NCBI GenBank assembly: GCA_905213905.1
Contig: CAJMKD010000008.1
Coordinates: 25,944 to 89,943 of the forward strand
Length of the DNA: 64,000 bases
Source: an uncultured Sutterella sp.
GTDB taxonomy: Bacteria; Pseudomonadota; Gammaproteobacteria; Burkholderiales; Burkholderiaceae_F
Direction: 5' to 3'
Shown: piece after piece, positions 26,713 to 35,493 of the stretch
How positions within the stretch are numbered: position 1 is the stretch's first letter
Layout: every line of letters starts with the position of its first letter
Translations under genes and position numbers: made by a program
The notes under the pieces: model-generated
What the model was told of the DNA's origin: nothing
Database searches by the model: none
The model's input: the letters and a program-made list of their open reading frames with translations, nothing else

Positions 26713-27216
26713 TCAGACGCCCCGACTGCCTTTGCGGACTTCAGAAAGCCAGTCGGGCAAATAAGGCGTCGCCCACTCAATCAGCATTTCCGCCGGGCCG
26801 ATCAGGACCGACTGCTGCCACATCTTGCTCGAGTGAATCGACTGCGGAATGCCAAAGAGAAAGACGCAGGCGCAGACGACAACAACGCCGCGCAAGAGTC
26901 CGAAGACGGCGCCGAGCGCACGATCTTCAAAGGAAATTTCCGCCACTTCGAGCAGCTTTCGCAAAAGCATGCCAAGGAGCCCGCAGCCAAAGAGCACAGC
27001 CACGACGATCAGCACGGAAGCGATGATGACGCGCGGCACATAGCCGATGCTCTCGAGCGGAATGTAGCCGGCGATGTCGCCCGCGAAATTCATTGCAAGC
27101 ACGATGCCGACGACCCAGCCCGCAATGGCGAGCACCTCTCGAACCACGCCGCGCACGATGCCGACAACGGTTGAAAGAATAAGAAGGGCAATGATGATCC
27201 AGTCGATTTCGGTCAT
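26713..27216 (-). CDS. cvpA: CvpA-family membrane protein
   Basis: 167 residues. The start at 27216 (MTEIDWIIIALLILSTVVG) is the family start; the open frame extends further upstream without meaning. Four membrane helices are apparent, with the typical GIVRGVVREVLAIAGW segment after helix 1 and RALGAVFGLLRGVVVV before the last. CvpA is needed for colicin V export and envelope homeostasis in Escherichia coli and is almost always next to purF. It lies 142 bp below the SPOR protein gene. Confidence 0.92.
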   Translation of the reverse strand: MTEIDWIIIALLILSTVVGIVRGVVREVLAIAGWVVGIVLAMNFAGDIAGYIPLESIGYVPRVIIASVLIVVAVLFGCGLLGMLLRKLLEVAEISFEDRALGAVFGLLRGVVVVCACVFLFGIPQSIHSSKMWQQSVLIGPAEMLIEWATPYLPDWLSEVRKGSRGV

Positions 27217-27358
27217 GAGAGGAACAAGGCCGGAAAACAGTTGTCCGCCGCCCAAGCGCGGGCGGCGACGCAAACGCCACATCGGCGAAAAACGCGGGCC
27301 TATTGTAGCGAAAAGGCCCGCCCGGAACGTTGCGGCTCGACGCTGCCGCGCGCTGCTG

Positions 27359-28744
27359 CTACTGCGCGCCGACGAGCGGCTTGGAGACGATGCCGTTGAG
27401 CACGATGGTGCCGACGACGCCCTCGGCTTCCTTTCGCGTTTTGTAGAGCCCGACGCGCACGCGCCAAAGCGTGGTCGCCTTGCGCTCGACAGGCATGCGA
27501 TAGGCGGGCAGCCCAAGAAGCGCAAGCTTCTTCACCGTGCGCTCGGCCTCAAGCTCGGAGCTCGTCGCCATCACCTGAACGTAAAAGCCCTTGCCTTCGG
27601 GCGGCGCAATGCCGACCGAGGGCGCTGCGGGCTTGCGCTCGGCCGTCTCCTGAGAAGCTTTTTCGCCGGCACGGGCGGCAGAAGCCTGTCCTGACTTTGC
27701 TTCGGGCTTCTGAGCTGCTTTTTGATCCGTCTTTTGAGCCGTCTTTTGTTCGGCTTTATCCCCAGATGCCTCCGCTTTGCCGGCAGCCGCGCCCTTCGCC
27801 TCAGCGGCGCCCGCCATCGCCTCAGCTGCTTCCTCCGCCTCTTCGGCGTCCATCGCTTCCTGCGCCGAATCCGCAGGCACGGGCGGCACCTCAAGCTCCG
27901 CCGTGTTTTCCGTCACGCTCGGAATCGTCGTGTCGATCGAAGCGGTTTCAAAAGCCGTTTCGTTGTCGAGCACAAAAGGCGCCGCGACGACAACAGCCAA
28001 AAGGAGCGCCGCTGCGCCGACGAGCCGATGCTTGGTGCGGCGGCGGGCGATGATTTCTTCTTCCGTCAGCTCGCGGTAGAGGGGAACCTTCGTTTTCTCC
28101 GCGCTTTTTTTCGGCGCGGCCTTGGGTTCGCTGATAACTGTTTCTGGCTCCTCAACTGCCTCGGCTGGCAACGCAGCCTTGCGCCCGAGAACTGCAGGGC
28201 GGCTCTGCACGTTGGGCGCTGCCGCAGCCGAAGCACTCTCTTTGGCTTCGGAAGCTCGCACGGGCGCCGCTTCGACCGCCGCCTTCGGCGACTCGGGCGC
28301 CGCAGCGGCTTCAGCAGGCGCCGGCGAGCTCTCGGCAGCAGAGGCCGGCGGCAAAATGTCGACCGCCGGACTTGCCGGGCGCTCTGCTTCGCGCGCAGCC
28401 TCAGCCTTCGCTTTAGCCTGCGCCTGCGCAGCAATGCCGTAAGGATCGTAGGTTTCACGCGCAGGCTTCACTTCCTCAAAGGCAGGCGGAACGCTTCCTG
28501 CCGGCGCTGCGGAAGAGATCGCGTCGAGACGAACCGTCTCCGGCGTCTTCGCCGCCTCATCCGGCATGGCTTTCGGCGGCTCGCCCCAAGGGGGCGGCGC
28601 ACTTGTGCGGGCCGATTCGCCGAGAAGCCCCGCTGCGCTCGGCTCGAGGCGCTCCTGCGGGTCATGCCGCTCCTGACGCTCGACGGGTTCGCCCTCTGCG
28701 TCCCGTGCCTGGGCATTTTTGCGGAAAGGATTGAAGAACGACAT
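27359..28744 (-). CDS. dedD: SPOR-domain cell-division protein (DedD-like)
   Basis: 461 residues, longer than DedD of Escherichia coli (about 220) because of low-complexity Ala/Pro/Glu segments on both sides of the membrane helix. Order: cytoplasmic charged region, one transmembrane helix (LVGAAALLLAVVVAAPFVL, around residue 240), a periplasmic Ala/Lys/Glu linker, and a C-terminal SPOR domain of about 75 residues (GFYVQVMATSSELEAERTV... to LYKTRKEAEGVVG). SPOR domains bind denuded septal glycan, so it acts at the division site. GGGG lies about eight bases before ATG 28744. Neighbours folC and cvpA give the usual order. Confidence 0.88.
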   Translation of the reverse strand: MSFFNPFRKNAQARDAEGEPVERQERHDPQERLEPSAAGLLGESARTSAPPPWGEPPKAMPDEAAKTPETVRLDAISSAAPAGSVPPAFEEVKPARETYDPYGIAAQAQAKAKAEAAREAERPASPAVDILPPASAAESSPAPAEAAAAPESPKAAVEAAPVRASEAKESASAAAAPNVQSRPAVLGRKAALPAEAVEEPETVISEPKAAPKKSAEKTKVPLYRELTEEEIIARRRTKHRLVGAAALLLAVVVAAPFVLDNETAFETASIDTTIPSVTENTAELEVPPVPADSAQEAMDAEEAEEAAEAMAGAAEAKGAAAGKAEASGDKAEQKTAQKTDQKAAQKPEAKSGQASAARAGEKASQETAERKPAAPSVGIAPPEGKGFYVQVMATSSELEAERTVKKLALLGLPAYRMPVERKATTLWRVRVGLYKTRKEAEGVVGTIVLNGIVSKPLVGAQ

Positions 28745-28859
28745 GTGACAGTCCCCTTGCGCTCGAAGCTTGGCGCCTCGGGCTTTTCATGGCTCCCGAA
28801 GGGCGCATTGATCTGCTTGGGCTTCCTTTGCGCCCTTTCGGGCTGCGGCGCGGCCGGCT

Positions 28860-30215
28860 TCAGGCCTTCGGAGCCTCGCGATGCGCGGCCTCGAACGCTT
28901 CAAGCGCCTCCGTTACCGTTACAAAGGAGCCGAATACGATGATTCTATCAGCGGACGAACCAGACGCCCTGCTGCGGCAGGCATTAGCAGCATGCGCCCG
29001 AGCGTCGGCAAGCGCCTCTGCGATCGAGGGGCAGCCGTGCACGAGCGCCGGATCAACCCCGCCAGAAAGAAGCGCAGCCTTGATGTTTTCAAGGTCCGCG
29101 CCGCGCGGTCCGGGCAGTCCCGCCACAAACCATTCATCAATTTCCGAGCGCACGAGCGAAACGACGCCCGCTCGATCTTTGTCCTTGAGCATGCCGAAAA
29201 CAGCGAGCGTATGCGTGCCCGGACGCTTGGAAGCCCGCAGGTTTTCTGCCAGCACTGCTGCTGCCTGCGGATTGTGTCCGACATCGAGGATGATTTCAGG
29301 ATCGCTCGAAATCCGCTCGAAGCGCGCGCGAATTCTCGCTGAGGCAATGCCGCGCGCCAGGGCCGCGCGGTCGATCGGAAAGCGTTCGGGACAACGAGCG
29401 CGCAGCGCGCAGAGCACGGCGAGCGCGCCCGCGAGATTCTGATATTGATTTTCGCCGGCAAGTCCTGGCTGCGGAAGGTTCTCGAGCCGCAGAGCGTCCG
29501 CCCCGCGCCACTCGAAGTCGAATCGCCCGTCCGCATGACGGCGCACCTCAAAATCGCGTCCTGCCGCCATAAAGTCGGCGCCGATTTCAGCCGCATGCCG
29601 CCGAACGCTTTCAGGCACATCCGGATCCGCGCAGACCGCGGGAGCGCCTGCGCGATAGACGCAGGCCTTTTCAAAGCCGATCGCTTCGCGGGTATCGCCG
29701 AGAATGGCCGTGTGATCCAGGCCGACGGTTGCAATCACGGCCGCGTCCGAATCGATGGCATTCATGGCGTCAAGCCTGCCGCCGAGGCCAATTTCGAGAA
29801 TCACAACGTCGGGACGACTGCGCATGAAGAGAAGCAGAATCGCGAGGCCGGTGAATTCAAAATAAGTGAGCTTCAGGCCCGCGCGCTTTTCCTCAACCGT
29901 GCGGAACGCCTCAACGAGCGCCTCGTCCGACGCTTCGCGCCCGTCAATGAGCGCTCGCTCATTGAAGCGAAGGATATGGGGCGATGTGTGCAGCGCCGTA
30001 TGCATGCCGGCTTCGCGGCAGATCGCCTCAAGAAACGTGCAGGTCGAGCCCTTCCCGTTCGTGCCTGCCACCGTTATGACGGGGCAGTCGAAGCGAATGC
30101 CGAGCCGTTCGATCATTTCCCGCATGCGCTCAAGGCCGAGCACCATCGGCTGTTCGTGAATCGACTCCACATATGCGAGCCATTGCGCAAGCGTGCTTTT
30201 CTCTTTCATCAGCAT
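28860..30215 (-). CDS. folC: Dihydrofolate synthase/folylpolyglutamate synthase
   Basis: About 451 residues from ATG 30215 (a TTG two codons upstream and an ATG two codons downstream are alternatives; no strong ribosome-binding site separates them). Mur-ligase fold: P-loop VAGTNGKGSTCTF near residue 55, HTSPHILRFNER, LEIGLGGRLDAMN and the C-terminal DVGHNPQAA. It adds glutamate to dihydropteroate and folates. It lies between accD and the SPOR gene, the usual order, but a terminator precedes it. Confidence 0.95.
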   Translation of the reverse strand: MLMKEKSTLAQWLAYVESIHEQPMVLGLERMREMIERLGIRFDCPVITVAGTNGKGSTCTFLEAICREAGMHTALHTSPHILRFNERALIDGREASDEALVEAFRTVEEKRAGLKLTYFEFTGLAILLLFMRSRPDVVILEIGLGGRLDAMNAIDSDAAVIATVGLDHTAILGDTREAIGFEKACVYRAGAPAVCADPDVPESVRRHAAEIGADFMAAGRDFEVRRHADGRFDFEWRGADALRLENLPQPGLAGENQYQNLAGALAVLCALRARCPERFPIDRAALARGIASARIRARFERISSDPEIILDVGHNPQAAAVLAENLRASKRPGTHTLAVFGMLKDKDRAGVVSLVRSEIDEWFVAGLPGPRGADLENIKAALLSGGVDPALVHGCPSIAEALADARAHAANACRSRASGSSADRIIVFGSFVTVTEALEAFEAAHREAPKA

Positions 30216-30220
30216 GTCCA

Positions 30221-30278
30221 AAAATGAAAACCGTCCGCCGAAGCCGCCGGCAACGGTGCCGGCGCCTCATGCGGACGG
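30221..30278 (-). terminator. Rho-independent terminator after accD
   Basis: Outer stem CCGTCCGC (30231-30238) with GCGGACGG (30271-30278) and an inner GCCGGC/GCCGGC stem (30246-30251, 30258-30263). On the minus strand it runs into TTTTCATTTTT. It should uncouple folC from accD at least in part. Confidence 0.75.
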
Positions 30279-30313
30279 ATCGGTTCAATAGCGAGATTCT
30301 TCTCGTCGCTCAA

Positions 30314-31186
30314 TCAGATGCCGTTCACGGGCTGCTTCTTCATCAGCAGCTGCGTGATGACGGAAATCTTCGCGCGCAGTTCGCGGCGGTCGACAATAAG
30401 GTCGACCTGGCCGGTCTTCATCAGGAATTCGGAGCGCTGGAAGCCTTCAGGCAGCTTTTCGCGGACGGTCTGCTCAATGACGCGCGGACCGGCAAAGCCG
30501 ATGAGCGCCTTCGGCTCCGCGATGACAACGTCGCCCATGAAGGCGAAGGAAGCGGAAACGCCGCCCATCGTCGGATCGGTGAGCACGGAAATGAAAGGCA
30601 GCCGCGCCTGCGAAAGCCGCGTTACCGCAGCAGTCGTCTTTGCCATTTGATAGAGCGAAACAAGGCCTTCCTGCATGCGGGCGCCGCCCGAAGCGCAGAA
30701 GACGATGAAGGGCGCATGACGGCTGATGGCCTCGTCGACGCCGCGCACAAAGCGCTCGCCTACGACGCTCCCCATGGAGCCGCCCATAAAGCCGAACTCG
30801 AAAGCCGCCGCCACAACGGGCTCGCGACGCAGCTCGCCCGCCATCACGACGAGGGCATCGGTTTCGCCCACTTTGGCGCTCGCGTCAGCGATGCGCTTCG
30901 GATACGGCTTGCTGTCGACGAACTTGAGCGGATCCTTAGGACGAACATCAGCGCCGATTTCGACGGCCGTGTCCGGATCGAGGAAGGAGAGCAGGCGGGT
31001 GCGGGCGCCGAGGCGGAAATGGTGGCCGCACTTCGGGCACACGCGAAGGCTTCGCTCAAGCTCTTCGGTATAGAGCGCCTGCTCGCAGCCCGGGCACTTG
31101 GTCCAAACGCCTTCGGGAATCGGACTCGGCTTGCGAGACTCCTCTTCACGCTTGATCTTCGGAAGAATGTGATTGATCCAGCTCAT
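30314..31186 (-). CDS. accD: Acetyl-CoA carboxylase carboxyltransferase beta subunit
   Basis: 290 residues. The N-terminal zinc ribbon reads CPGCEQ then CPKCGHHF near residues 34-57. The crotonase-like core includes FEFGFMGGSMGSVVGERF and FCASGGARMQEG. It pairs with AccA (not in this window) to transfer the carboxyl group from biotin to acetyl-CoA. In many betaproteobacteria trpF, trpB and trpA precede it; here only a 261-bp gap separates it from truA. Confidence 0.97.
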   Translation of the reverse strand: MSWINHILPKIKREEESRKPSPIPEGVWTKCPGCEQALYTEELERSLRVCPKCGHHFRLGARTRLLSFLDPDTAVEIGADVRPKDPLKFVDSKPYPKRIADASAKVGETDALVVMAGELRREPVVAAAFEFGFMGGSMGSVVGERFVRGVDEAISRHAPFIVFCASGGARMQEGLVSLYQMAKTTAAVTRLSQARLPFISVLTDPTMGGVSASFAFMGDVVIAEPKALIGFAGPRVIEQTVREKLPEGFQRSEFLMKTGQVDLIVDRRELRAKISVITQLLMKKQPVNGI

Positions 31187-31283
31187 CGGTTATCGGTCCA
31201 AAAATAAGAAACACCTCCGCTTTCGCGGGAAAGACGGTTCGGGCGATTGAAGCCGAAAAAAAAGTTCGAAAAGCGACCGCCGC

Positions 31284-31297
31284 GCCGGCATGCCGGC
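31284..31297. other. 14-bp perfect palindrome in the truA-accD gap
   Basis: GCCGGCATGCCGGC lies where trpFBA would be expected. The rest of the 31187-31447 gap is A-rich near accD (likely the accD promoter) and holds no gene I can recognise. Confidence 0.4.
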
Positions 31298-31447
31298 AGA
31301 CAGCAGGCCGATGCCGCCAAGAAGCAGCAGAGCAGAGAAAGCGGGCGCAAGTTTCGCCTGAATCGAACCATTATAGGCGTGCCGCAAGGCCTCTCCGACT
31401 GCCCGCACTGCCGTCATTCGGTAGCACGTTCGGCGGACAAAGCGCGC

Positions 31448-32329
31448 TCAGCGCTTCGGGAAAACGTCGCCAAAGGGGCCGATTCCGCCCTGCGGCAGGT
31501 CGACGCCCTCGTAGCCCACGCCAGTGAGATAGAGCCCCGACGGGCTGAATGTCGGCGCAGACGCCGAGCGGTTGCGCGCTGCAAGCACCGCTCCCACCCA
31601 CTCGGGCGACTCCCGGCCCGTGCCGGCATAGATGAGCGCGCCCACAATGTTGCGGACCATGTGCTGCAGGAAAGCGTTCGCACTGATGCGCACGCCGACG
31701 AGCCGTCCGAGCCGAACGATGTCGAGCGCCGTCACGGTTCTCACTGGCGAAGCCGCCTGGCATTCGGCAGCGCGAAAGCTCGTGAAGTCGTGCGTGCCGA
31801 CGAGATGGGCGGCTGCGCGCCGCATGCGCTCCACATCGAGCGGCCGGAAGACCCAGCCCGTTGTCTCATGAAAAAGGGGCGAGCGCACCGGATCGTTGAG
31901 AATCCAGTATTCATAGGTTCGCGAAGAGGCGCTGAAGCGGGCATGAAAATCCGCGGGCACGCGCTGCGCCCACCGAACGGCAACGCTCTTGGGCATAAAG
32001 GAATTGAGGCCGCGCACCCAGTTGGCGCTTGGCCTCTGCGCCGTCGTCTCAAAGCTCACCACCTGGTGCGTTGCATGCACGCCCGCATCGGTGCGGCCCG
32101 CGCAGATCGTGGGCGTCTTGACGCGGAGAAAACGCTCGAGCGCCGCCTCAAGCGCCGCCTGCACGGACGGCTGGTCGGGCTGCACCTGCCAGCCGCTGAA
32201 ATCCGTGCCTTTGTATTCAATGCCGAGCGCCATCACGCAGCGCCCCGGCTGCGGCCCCTCTGCATCGATTTTCGTGTTTTCGGGCTGTTTTTCCAGCTTT
32301 TCGTCAAGCTTTTCGTCGTATGAATTCAT
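31448..32329 (-). CDS. truA: tRNA pseudouridine(38-40) synthase
   Basis: About 293 residues from ATG 32329; the frame is open to 32377, neither start has a clear ribosome-binding site, and an ATG at 32233 (MALGIEYKGTDFSGWQ) is where homology begins. Catalytic Asp in CAGRTDAGVHATHQ; later RTYEYWI and HMVRNIVGALI are family motifs. It modifies the anticodon arm of tRNAs. The fimV-truA order is conserved in betaproteobacteria. Confidence 0.93.
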   Translation of the reverse strand: MNSYDEKLDEKLEKQPENTKIDAEGPQPGRCVMALGIEYKGTDFSGWQVQPDQPSVQAALEAALERFLRVKTPTICAGRTDAGVHATHQVVSFETTAQRPSANWVRGLNSFMPKSVAVRWAQRVPADFHARFSASSRTYEYWILNDPVRSPLFHETTGWVFRPLDVERMRRAAAHLVGTHDFTSFRAAECQAASPVRTVTALDIVRLGRLVGVRISANAFLQHMVRNIVGALIYAGTGRESPEWVGAVLAARNRSASAPTFSPSGLYLTGVGYEGVDLPQGGIGPFGDVFPKR

Positions 32330-32368
32330 GTGCTTGCTGTGGCGAAATGGTTTGACGCGCATTCTGCG

Positions 32369-32455
32369 CTGCGGCACGTGCCGCAGGAAGAGAAGCGCCG
32401 CACGCGTTCTTGCACGGGCGGCGTTTCGCAGGGGCCATCGTTTGCCGATGGCCCC
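32369..32455. promoter_or_regulatory. Two perfect inverted repeats between fimV and truA
   Basis: CTGCGGCACGTGCCGCAG (32369-32386) is an 18-bp perfect palindrome. GGGGCCATCG (32431-32440) and CGATGGCCCC (32446-32455) form a 10-bp hairpin with loop TTTGC. The second is probably the fimV terminator without a T tract; the first overlaps the possible long N terminus of truA. Confidence 0.5.
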
Positions 32456-32515
32456 AAAGTTGCTTTGCTGCTTAGGCTGCCGGCCCGGATGAAGGCGCCG
32501 GCGCGCTCTTCAGGC

Positions 32516-35071
32516 TCAAAGTCTTGAAGCAATGCGCTCTTCGAGGAAGGCTGCCTGACGCCGCTGCTCTTCGCTGCCGTGCCGGCGCACTTCTTCAAGC
32601 AGCTCATGCGCTTCCTTCAACGCGCCGAGGCCGATGAAGGAATTGGCGAGCTTCAGCTTGCCGTCGTAGGCGCTCCACTGTGCGCGCTCCTTTTCGCTCG
32701 GCTGCCTTTCAGCAAAGGCGGGCTCTTCGGGATGCGCCTTGAGCGCAGCGGGCGCAGCAGCTTCTGCCGACTCGGCAGCGTCAACCGACTCCGTTGCCAA
32801 GGGCTTTTCCGCAGGCGCTTCCATCGGTTCGGGCTCAAGCGGCGCCACGTAGCGGGAAGATGCAATCGGCCGGAAATCGTCTTCAGGCTTCACTGCGTCC
32901 GCCTTTTCGAGAGGCTTCGCTCCGTCGGCGACGAGCGCGCTGTTTTCCTCACCTTCGAGCTCCAGCGAAACGCCGGCAACGGCGGCGGCAACGTCAATGG
33001 GACGCTCAGGCGTCGAGCGCGGCGCATCCTCGTCGAGCGGCGGCAGCTCATCGTCATTGGGATCGAGCCAGGGCTGATCGGCGGGCGGCACATAGGAAGG
33101 CGAGGAGGGTTCGCCCGCAGCCTGCGCCGCAGCGTCCGAGGCCGGCGCCTGCGGCGCTTCTGCCTCATCCTTCGCCTCTTCGAGCGGCGCTTCGCCGGGC
33201 GCGGCTTCGCGGGGCTTCTCTTCGCTCGCCCCCGTCTTGGCCGCCTCCATCTGCGCGCGGACGTATTCGATTGAGCCCGCGCCCATGGCGCCCGCCGTGG
33301 TGCCGTTCTTCACAGCTTCGGAAACGGTTGCGTCAACGGCGCGAAGCTGCGCATCGGTTGCGGGCTCGACACTCGCAAATCCAATCTTGCCGCTCTTGCC
33401 GCCTTGCGCCTCAGGCGAACGCTCTGCGCTGCCGTCGCTCTCGTCGCGGCGGCTTCTCGTCCAGACGAGGCCGCCCAAAATGGCCGCCACGATGACGATA
33501 AGCGCAAGCCAGGGCATGGAGAGACCCGAATCCTTGGTTACCTGCTCATCCGTTTTTGTCGTCTCTGCTGCCTGCGAAGCAGCATCATCGCTGGCTTTGC
33601 CTGCAGCGGTCGAATCGCCGGACGGCGCCGGCTCTGCGGACGGCGTGGCCGGCGCCGCCGGCGCTGATTCTGCCGAAGGCACGGCGCCATCGGGCTGCGG
33701 CGCCGCAGCGCGTTCCGCCTGGCTGCCCGTGGGCGCATCGGCGGCTTCGTTCGGCATCTGCGCCGTCGCGGATACTTCAATTTTCGGGCGAAGCTCTTCT
33801 TCGCTCGGAATGGCGATGGGCGCGCGCGGCGCGGACGGCTGCGCCGATTCGGGCTTCGCCGTGCCGTCAGCGGGAGCGGCAGCGCCTGAAGCCGACGCTG
33901 CCGGCGCCGCAGCAGCGGCAGCAACAGCCGTCTCGCCCTCGGCTGGGGCCTGGCTCGGCAGAGCCGCGTCAGTTTGCGATGCCGGCTTATCAGGCGCAGC
34001 GGCCGATGCGCCGGACGCTAACGCGGGCGCAGCGCAGCTCGCGAGCGCATTGGCGCCCGCGCTGCCCACCGTGCTCACGCTCGCGCCCTTGGCGCGAGCC
34101 GCGTTCTGCGCATTGGCAACCGCTTCGGCGCATTCGAGCGAAACACGCTGCGCTTCAATGAGGTTCTTGGTCGGCGCCGGAATTTCTGCGGCGGCGCCGT
34201 GCATTTCACGGAACGCCGCTTCAGCATCAACGGCAAGCACCGTCTCGAGCGAGGGCGGCGCAAGCGTCGCGCCAGGCTTGAGCCTCGAGGCGTCGCCATT
34301 TTCAAAGGCGCTCGGATTCCCGGCAGTAAAGGCGCTGGCGAGCTGCTCGAGCGTTGCGCCCTGGTAGCTCGGCCAATAGAGCTTGGCGATGGACCAGAGG
34401 GTCATGTCGCGCTGCACGTGGAAAGGCTCTTCTGCGCTGAAGCCGTTGAGCGCTACGTATTCCTTCACGACCTGAGGCGCATAGCGGCCGCGGCGGACTT
34501 TCTTCGTCTGAGGCTTTTGCGATGCCGCTTGAGGAGCAGCGGCACCCTCTTCCGCGGCTTTCTCTTCAGCGGCAGGCTGAGCCGATTTTTCCGGCAGCGC
34601 ATATCCGGGATGCGCCACGCTCGGCACTGCGGGCTTCAGCGCCGTGCGTTCGCCCGTCGGCGAAACAACGTAAGCGCCGTTCTGCGCACTGATCGCGTAT
34701 TCGCGAACCGTGACGACGCCGCCCGCATTGAGTTCGATCAGAAGCGGAAAGCTGCCCTCAATGCGTTCTTTTCCGAGCACCCGCACCCGGATGCCGTTCT
34801 TCGCGGAATCCTTTGCGATGCGCAGGCCCTCAACTTCCTCGGGCCAGGCAACGCCCTGCCGCTCATAGGTCGACGGCGGCGCCACCCGAACAAGCAGGGG
34901 CGAAACAGACAGGTCGACGTCGTCGATTTCGAGCACTGCGTTGAGCGGCTCGCCTGGTCGGCTTTCCACCGTGAGTGCCCCGAGCGATACGGCCGCCGCA
35001 GATGCGGAGGCCGCGGCAAAGGCGAAAGAAAGAAGAAGGGCGGCAGACTTGCGTGCGAACATGACTGACAT
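32516..35071 (-). CDS. fimV: FimV-like polar/septal scaffold protein
   Basis: 851 residues. A signal peptide (to about residue 26) leads into the FimV N-terminal domain (VSLGALTVESRPGEPLNAVLEI). A LysM-like segment FHVQRDMTLWSIAKLYWPSY follows near residue 215, then a long Ala/Pro/Glu-rich low-complexity region, one membrane helix (MPWLALIVIVAAILGGLVW, about residue 518), an acidic cytoplasmic region and a C-terminal FimV domain (KLKLANSFIGLGALKEAHELLEEV). FimV organises poles and division sites and, in pseudomonads, type IV pili and cyclic-AMP signalling. No pilus genes occur here, so a septal peptidoglycan role is more likely. Start 35071 or 35062. Confidence 0.88.
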   Translation of the reverse strand: MSVMFARKSAALLLSFAFAAASASAAAVSLGALTVESRPGEPLNAVLEIDDVDLSVSPLLVRVAPPSTYERQGVAWPEEVEGLRIAKDSAKNGIRVRVLGKERIEGSFPLLIELNAGGVVTVREYAISAQNGAYVVSPTGERTALKPAVPSVAHPGYALPEKSAQPAAEEKAAEEGAAAPQAASQKPQTKKVRRGRYAPQVVKEYVALNGFSAEEPFHVQRDMTLWSIAKLYWPSYQGATLEQLASAFTAGNPSAFENGDASRLKPGATLAPPSLETVLAVDAEAAFREMHGAAAEIPAPTKNLIEAQRVSLECAEAVANAQNAARAKGASVSTVGSAGANALASCAAPALASGASAAAPDKPASQTDAALPSQAPAEGETAVAAAAAAPAASASGAAAPADGTAKPESAQPSAPRAPIAIPSEEELRPKIEVSATAQMPNEAADAPTGSQAERAAAPQPDGAVPSAESAPAAPATPSAEPAPSGDSTAAGKASDDAASQAAETTKTDEQVTKDSGLSMPWLALIVIVAAILGGLVWTRSRRDESDGSAERSPEAQGGKSGKIGFASVEPATDAQLRAVDATVSEAVKNGTTAGAMGAGSIEYVRAQMEAAKTGASEEKPREAAPGEAPLEEAKDEAEAPQAPASDAAAQAAGEPSSPSYVPPADQPWLDPNDDELPPLDEDAPRSTPERPIDVAAAVAGVSLELEGEENSALVADGAKPLEKADAVKPEDDFRPIASSRYVAPLEPEPMEAPAEKPLATESVDAAESAEAAAPAALKAHPEEPAFAERQPSEKERAQWSAYDGKLKLANSFIGLGALKEAHELLEEVRRHGSEEQRRQAAFLEERIASRL

Positions 35072-35390
35072 AGGAAGAGCGAAGAACGCCGGCTACAGGC
35101 CGGGTGCGGCCCACAGGCCCGCGTTGTATCGGTATGCGGGCAATGATAGCGCACGAGGCTTCCGAGCCGAGATCAGCCGATCGAGGTATGAAGGCGTGAA
35201 ATACCCGAGCTTGCACGGCGCAGCCCCGTTTTTCCGGCCTTGTTCGATTGCGCAGGCGCGCCGCTCAGAATGCAGCTGCCGGCAGGCGCCAGCATCACCG
35301 CCCCTGAGGCCATCGGATCTCAGCTTCGGCAGCTGAAGCGGCGGCGCAGAGCAGAGGCCGCCCAATGCCGATGCAGCGCCAAATAAAGTG
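35072..35390. other. Intergenic region upstream of fimV
   Basis: About 320 bases holding the fimV promoter region; no gene with a ribosome-binding site or recognisable domain is visible on either strand. Confidence 0.4.
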
Positions 35391-35421
35391 GGGCGGCCGA
35401 TCCTCTTTGAATCGGCCGCCC
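35391..35421. terminator. Strong hairpin terminator after adenosine deaminase
   Basis: GGGCGGCCGAT (35391-35401) and ATCGGCCGCCC (35411-35421) form a perfect 11-bp stem with loop CCTCTTTGA. On the minus strand it is followed by CACTTTATTT, so it ends the deaminase message. Confidence 0.7.
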
Positions 35422-35493
35422 TTCAGCAATCGTTGCGGCTTCGCACCCAAGCGCGAAAAGGCGAAAGCGCAAAGACTGAAGAACAGGACGCGC

